This document shows, piece by piece, positions 6,825 to 9,881 of a DNA stretch of 9,881 nucleotides. The stretch's first letter is position 1. Every line of letters starts with the position of its first letter. Position numbers and translations under genes: made by a program. Source of the stretch: an uncultured Collinsella sp. (GTDB lineage Bacteria > Actinomycetota > Coriobacteriia > Coriobacteriales > Coriobacteriaceae); assembly GCA_900552425.1 (NCBI GenBank), contig URZR01000055.1, positions 1 through 9,881 of the forward strand, given 5' to 3'. Under the pieces are notes generated by a model that worked only from the letters and a program-made list of their open reading frames with translations, searched no databases and was not told the DNA's origin.

Positions 6825-6860
6825 AAAAAAAGGGGGGCCGATGCCGCCGCACCGGACCCC
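6825..6860 (-). terminator. Rho-independent terminator of the surface-protein gene
   Basis: On the minus strand GGGG-U-CCGGUGC pairs with GCAUCGG-C-CCCC around a GGCG loop: 11 pairs including one G-U, with one U-C mismatch. One C and seven U residues (6831-6825) follow. It begins 34 bases after the TAA at 6896-6894 and separates that gene from the AAA-ATPase-like gene. Confidence 0.85.
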
Positions 6861-6893
6861 GTCCCAAACTCTTATAGAAAACGATCTGGAAGA

Positions 6894-8513
6894 TTACTCC
6901 TCCAAGCCGTCCTCCCCAGAAGCCTTCTTCTGCTGATCGAGCTTATGCTTACCACTTACGATAGACGTAGCGCCCAGTGTGGCCAAGCTCGCGCTGGCAA
7001 GGCTCGCCATAACGATAAGGTCGCCCGTCTTGGGCATATTACCGCCAGATGACTTGGTCGTTGTAGTCGTCGTGGTCGTGGTGGTCACCGTTTTGGAGTC
7101 ATTTTGCTCCTGGACCTGGTTGTCAGCACCGCTCTCGTCGTCTTTGGACTGTTTCTTTCCGTCCTTGTTCTCGTCCTTCTCCTCAGATTCAGACTTCTTG
7201 CCCTCGTCCTTCTCCTGAGCGGACTTGTCGCCCTTCTCATCAGAGCTAGAACCCTTATCGGATTCGGTCTTCTCGGAAGCCTTGTCCTTGGAGTCGCCCT
7301 TTGCGGCCTCGGACTTTTCCGTGGAAACCTGATCAGAGTTGTCCTTGTTCTGGGTCGAGCCATTATTGACGCCAGCCATCAGCGAAGAGCCCAGCGTAGA
7401 ACCAAGCTGCACGGAGAAAGAAGGCTTCTTGTCCGGCGAAGCAACGGGGGCGTCCGGCGCCTTATTCGAGTCGTCCTTGGAAGCATCGGAATCAGGTGTT
7501 GCATCAGAGCCAGAGCCGTTGTTAGAGCCGGTGTCAGCGGACGAATCGCTCGAGCCGGTGAATGAGTTAGAGGTGCCAGCACCGGTCGAACCAGAAGCGT
7601 CGCTGTCCGTATTGTCGACAGAGCCTGAAGACGAATCGCCCGCAGCAGAGCCGTTTGAATCGGAGCCGTTCGAGGTGGAGCCGTTGTTGGTAGTGCCATC
7701 AGCAGAGCCATCACCGTCAGCACCGGTCGAGGGCGCATCCATCCTGTCATCGTTGGCATCGTCACTCGAGTCGTCATTCGAATCAGGTGTCGGCGAGGGA
7801 GCCGGCGTAGGCTCGGGCTGCACGGGCGTCGCGGCGGCAGCCTCATCCTCGGCGATATAAACCAAGCAGTCCTTCAGCTCGTTGCGGTAGCGGTTCTTCC
7901 AGCCCTCATGATACTGGGGCTGGCTCGAATACTTGGTCGCCACGTTATTGACCACGCTGTTGGAAAGCGCCGTCACAAACTCGCGATCAGTCATACTGTT
8001 AGAAAGGTTTGCCCAACGGAAGAAGTCCCTGCAGCCACCGGTGCCGCACATGTTGGTGATGCTCCACACCATGCCCTTGACGCAATCGGCGCGGCCCGAA
8101 ATATCAATACCCAGGCCGCTCTTGAGCCATGCCTCGGTCACCGCGTAGTACGAGTTGTACGCATACGCATCTTGAAGTGCTGAGAACTCAACAGGATCGG
8201 TGTTGTACGCACCTTGGAAGGCATCCTGAGCAATATGGCCCAACTCGGTGAGCTGGCCGTTCTCGTACATGACATTGCTCGCGTTGGAAATCTCGCTGCC
8301 GCGATCAATCGCATCCTTGAGCATGCTGTATTTTTCGGGGTTGTAGTTGTAGGCCTGCTTCATAAACGGAATGAGCGACCATCGACGGTCGAACTGGTAA
8401 TAGCCCAGCGCGTTATAGCCGTCGCCATACGAAAAACCCTGGTTATAGTTGCCATGGCTCTCGTACTTGGTAAAGTACTTCATCTCGGGGGTCACGTTAA
8501 CAAACGAAACGCC
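6894..8513 (-). other. Surface-protein portion: LPXTG-type cell-wall-anchored lysozyme-like protein, N-terminus missing
   Basis: Counting from the chimera's start, residues 206-420 form a lysozyme/transglycosylase-like domain, probably cutting peptidoglycan. It shows ESHGNY with the likely catalytic Glu at 215, GYNALGYYQFDRRW (229-242), and cysteines at 341, 353 and 358 that could form a disulfide. Residues 428-445 are Pro/Thr-rich and 445-560 Ser/Asp/Gly/Asn-rich. Residues 595-670 are Lys/Glu/Ser/Asp-rich and highly charged. Ten threonines (674-683) precede MPKTGD (690-695), a hydrophobic span (696-717) and a charged tail of about 19 residues: a sortase signal with Met in place of Leu. The native protein must begin with a signal peptide, which is absent because the sequence is replaced by DnaJ at the join. 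The terminator at 6860-6825 closes the gene. Codon use and GC fit the GT genes, so this belongs to the main genome. Confidence 0.75.
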
Positions 8514-9104
8514 CTGGACCGACCTCAGCACGCCCGAGAAGGACTGCTGGGTGTAGATGATCTTACCCTTACCGCCGCACTTCTTACAGGTTTCCGGTGA
8601 AGTGCCCGGCTTTGCCCCGGTACCGTGACAGGTCGCACACTCTTCTTTGTAATTGATCTCAATTTCCTTTTCGCAGCCGAATACAGCCTCCTCAAAGGTA
8701 ATGCGAATCGCGGTTCTCACATTGGCACCACGCATAGGGCCATTATACTGGCTGCCGCCGCGGCTTCTTCCGCCACCGAAGATATCTCCGAAGATATCTC
8801 CGAAGATGTCTCCCATGTCAGCTCCGTTGAAATCGAAACCGCCAAAGCCGCCGGCACCGCCGCCTGCGCCGCCCTCGAATGCAGCATGACCGAACTGGTC
8901 ATACTTTCTTCTCTTCTCCGGGTCACTTAACACGCTGTATGCCTCAGATGCTTCCTTGAACTTACGCTCGGCCTCGGCATCACCCGGATTTGCATCCGGG
9001 TGATACTTTTTTGCAAGGACACGATATGCTTTCTTTAATGCAGCCTCATCGGCGTTCTTCGGAACTCCCAGGACCTCGTAATAATCTCTCTTAGTCTCTG
9101 CCAT
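6894..9104 (-). CDS. In-frame DnaJ / cell-wall-anchored lysozyme-like chimeric reading frame
   Basis: One uninterrupted 736-codon frame joins two unrelated proteins. Residues 1-197 are DnaJ: J domain with HPD (35-37), G/F region, and CATCHGTG and CKKCGGKG zinc repeats. From about residue 198 it becomes a secreted-type surface protein: a lysozyme-like domain, a low-complexity stalk, a poly-Thr run and an MPKTG sorting signal. A cytosolic chaperone head on a sortase-anchored tail makes no functional sense: there is no signal peptide, and DnaJ lacks zinc repeats 3 and 4 and its substrate-binding domains. Base composition and codon style also change at the join. I read this as an assembly chimera, with a natural fusion as the less likely alternative. 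The start at ATG 9104 follows AGAGGAAGG (9123-9115) with a 10-base spacer; an earlier in-frame ATG at 9128 lacks such a site. Confidence 0.8.
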   Translation of the reverse strand: MAETKRDYYEVLGVPKNADEAALKKAYRVLAKKYHPDANPGDAEAERKFKEASEAYSVLSDPEKRRKYDQFGHAAFEGGAGGGAGGFGGFDFNGADMGDIFGDIFGDIFGGGRSRGGSQYNGPMRGANVRTAIRITFEEAVFGCEKEIEINYKEECATCHGTGAKPGTSPETCKKCGGKGKIIYTQQSFSGVLRSVQGVSFVNVTPEMKYFTKYESHGNYNQGFSYGDGYNALGYYQFDRRWSLIPFMKQAYNYNPEKYSMLKDAIDRGSEISNASNVMYENGQLTELGHIAQDAFQGAYNTDPVEFSALQDAYAYNSYYAVTEAWLKSGLGIDISGRADCVKGMVWSITNMCGTGGCRDFFRWANLSNSMTDREFVTALSNSVVNNVATKYSSQPQYHEGWKNRYRNELKDCLVYIAEDEAAAATPVQPEPTPAPSPTPDSNDDSSDDANDDRMDAPSTGADGDGSADGTTNNGSTSNGSDSNGSAAGDSSSGSVDNTDSDASGSTGAGTSNSFTGSSDSSADTGSNNGSGSDATPDSDASKDDSNKAPDAPVASPDKKPSFSVQLGSTLGSSLMAGVNNGSTQNKDNSDQVSTEKSEAAKGDSKDKASEKTESDKGSSSDEKGDKSAQEKDEGKKSESEEKDENKDGKKQSKDDESGADNQVQEQNDSKTVTTTTTTTTTTKSSGGNMPKTGDLIVMASLASASLATLGATSIVSGKHKLDQQKKASGEDGLEE
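8514..9104 (-). other. dnaJ: DnaJ portion: N-terminal 197 residues of the Hsp40 chaperone
   Basis: DnaJ stimulates the ATPase of DnaK and hands it unfolded substrates in the cytoplasm. Seen here are the J domain (RDYYEVLGV at 6-14, HPD at 35-37, YDQFG at 68-72), the Gly/Phe region with three tandem GDIF units (98-109), and two zinc-binding repeats (156-163 and 173-180). YTQQSFSGVLRSVQ (184-197) matches the segment before the third repeat, but the expected CPxCxGxG never arrives. In DNA the GDIF units are a 12-base direct repeat at 8776-8811. Gene order dnaK-dnaJ and the YTQQS wording suggest Clostridia/Lachnospiraceae rather than an actinobacterium. It is complete to its start and truncated only at the join. 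Confidence 0.85.
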
Positions 9105-9384
9105 GATGCTTTTTCCTTCCTCTTTCACTTAAGACGCATCCGCGCCCTTCTTTTTCTATACTGTCAATCAGCTTTTGGGGTTCAAAAATCTCCCTGTCTC
9201 CAGGCATACTTTCATGAACCATAATGTCTTTCAGACACCGAAATGGCTGTCGCCTCTTGCGAAAGTCCCGGAGCAAACGCTCCTGAGATTTTCGGAAAAA
9301 GCGCCAGCCTCTCCCGGCAATACTCCGGATTGGCGGAGAGACCTTGCGGTCTCCCCGTTGGTCCGTTATGCCTTACTATATGGA
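9105..9384 (-). other. dnaK-dnaJ spacer with several hairpins
   Basis: This 280-base gap has no credible gene. On the minus strand it holds a 10-bp stem closed by a GCAA tetraloop (9357-9334, one G-U), GGAGC-GTTT-GCTCC (9283-9270), TCGC-AAGAG-GCGA (9262-9250), TGTCT-GAA-AGACA (9237-9225) and CCTG-GAGA-CAGG (9204-9193). None is followed by a U run, so they are not terminators. They may be a structured RNA, a processing site between the two cistrons, or a repeat element. The dnaJ ribosome site AGAGGAAGG lies at 9123-9115. Confidence 0.5.
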
Positions 9385-9881
9385 TTATACCTCTTTGAAG
9401 TCACCGTCGATGACATCGTCGTTGTTTGCGCCTGCATTGCCGCCTGCTGCGCCAGCTGCACCCTGTGCGTTTGCGGCACCCTGGGCTGCCTCATAAACCT
9501 TGCTGAACAATGCCTGTGCGCTGTTCATCAGTTTTTCCTTGCCAGCCTTGATTTCATCAATCTGTGCATCGGTCATCTGGTCGATCGGAGCTTTGTTGAT
9601 AGCTTCTTTCAGTGCATTTAAGTCAGCTTCTACGGCTGCTTTATCGTTTGCATCGATCTTATCGCCTACATCCTGCAGAGCTTTCTCGGTCTGGAATACC
9701 ATGGAGTCAGCTTCATTTCTTGCATCGATGCCCTCTTTTCTCTTCTTATCCTGTGCCTCGTACTCAGCTGCCTCTTTGACTGCCTTATCGATATCGGAAT
9801 CGGACATATTGGAACCAGAGGTAATCGTGATGTGCTGCTCTTTACCTGTTCCAAGGTCTTTTGCAGATACATTTACGATAC
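9385..9881 (-). CDS. dnaK: Chaperone DnaK (Hsp70), C-terminal part (partial at right edge)
   Basis: The last 164 residues of DnaK, the ATP-driven cytoplasmic chaperone that works with DnaJ and GrpE. The edge falls in the substrate-binding beta domain (IVNVSAKDLGTGKEQHITIT at the start of the visible part). The helical lid follows (SDSDIDKAVKEAAEYEAQDK, IDARNEADSMVF and onward). An Ala/Gly/Asn-rich linker leads to the acidic DDVIDGDFKEV tail typical of bacterial DnaK. The frame is intact to TAA at 9387-9385, and the start lies outside the window. It precedes dnaJ on the same strand by 280 bases, the standard order. GC is near 48% in a 60-base sample against 67% in the GlfT-like gene, which together with dnaJ marks this end as a different genome. 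Confidence 0.93.
   Translation of the reverse strand, partial: IVNVSAKDLGTGKEQHITITSGSNMSDSDIDKAVKEAAEYEAQDKKRKEGIDARNEADSMVFQTEKALQDVGDKIDANDKAAVEADLNALKEAINKAPIDQMTDAQIDEIKAGKEKLMNSAQALFSKVYEAAQGAANAQGAAGAAGGNAGANNDDVIDGDFKEV

Noticed and set aside
6692..6826. N-terminal extension of the AAA-ATPase-like protein by 45 codons
   Set aside because: It would start inside the U tract of the upstream terminator and cover the promoter; the GTG at 6691 has a strong ribosome site.
7104..7860. Plus-strand Leu/Val/Ser/Glu-rich open frames opposite the surface-protein stalk
   Set aside because: They mirror the low-complexity coding repeats of the minus strand and have no independent start signals.
8776..8811. 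Three tandem 12-base repeats
   Set aside because: They simply encode the GDIF repeats in the Gly/Phe region of DnaJ, a usual feature, and are not a separate element.
9091..9276. Minus-strand 61-codon frame between dnaK and dnaJ
   Set aside because: It overlaps the dnaJ start, begins at TTG without a ribosome site, shows no recognisable motifs and coincides with the hairpin-rich spacer.

Overview
The window reads as two pieces of DNA with different character. Positions 1 to about 8515 are GC-rich (67% in a hand count of 4501-4560) and carry surface-polysaccharide and cell-wall genes. Codon use, GT2 and acyltransferase content, and a sortase-anchored lysozyme-like protein suggest a gut actinobacterium such as Collinsella (Coriobacteriia). 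That genus call is inference from recognition, not a search. Positions about 8515-9881 are lower in GC (48% in 9541-9600). They carry the end of dnaK and the start of dnaJ in the order and style of Clostridia/Lachnospiraceae. The two pieces meet inside one open reading frame.

Layout. On the minus strand, 1-2450 is a run of three family-2 glycosyltransferases (GT2): 2450 to 1347, then 1340 to 300, then a partial third reaching the left edge. The first and third are close paralogues with TTG starts. Diverging from them on the plus strand is an acyltransferase-3 membrane protein (2563-3693). After a 170-base gap with a likely promoter comes a galactofuranosyl/rhamnosyl-type glycosyltransferase (3864-4883). 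Together these five genes look like part of a locus that builds and decorates a cell-surface glycan.

Converging on it from the minus strand is an AAA-ATPase-like/PD-(D/E)XK protein (6691 to 4908). It is split into two reading frames that overlap by ATGA, and both domains seem to have lost catalytic residues. Upstream lie its promoter and a strong intrinsic terminator (6825-6860) that ends the next minus-strand gene.

That next frame (9104 to 6894) starts as DnaJ: J domain, G/F region and two of the four zinc-finger repeats. It then passes without a stop into a lysozyme-like domain, a long low-complexity Ser/Asp/Gly then Lys/Glu stalk, a poly-Thr run and an MPKTG sorting signal. The simplest explanation is a chimeric metagenome contig. 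A natural fusion or transfer is possible but needs read evidence. The dnaK-dnaJ spacer holds several short perfect hairpins and may be a structured RNA.

No tRNA, rRNA, CRISPR array, insertion sequence or defence system was seen. No gene-free stretch exceeds 300 bases; the longest is the 280-base dnaK-dnaJ spacer.
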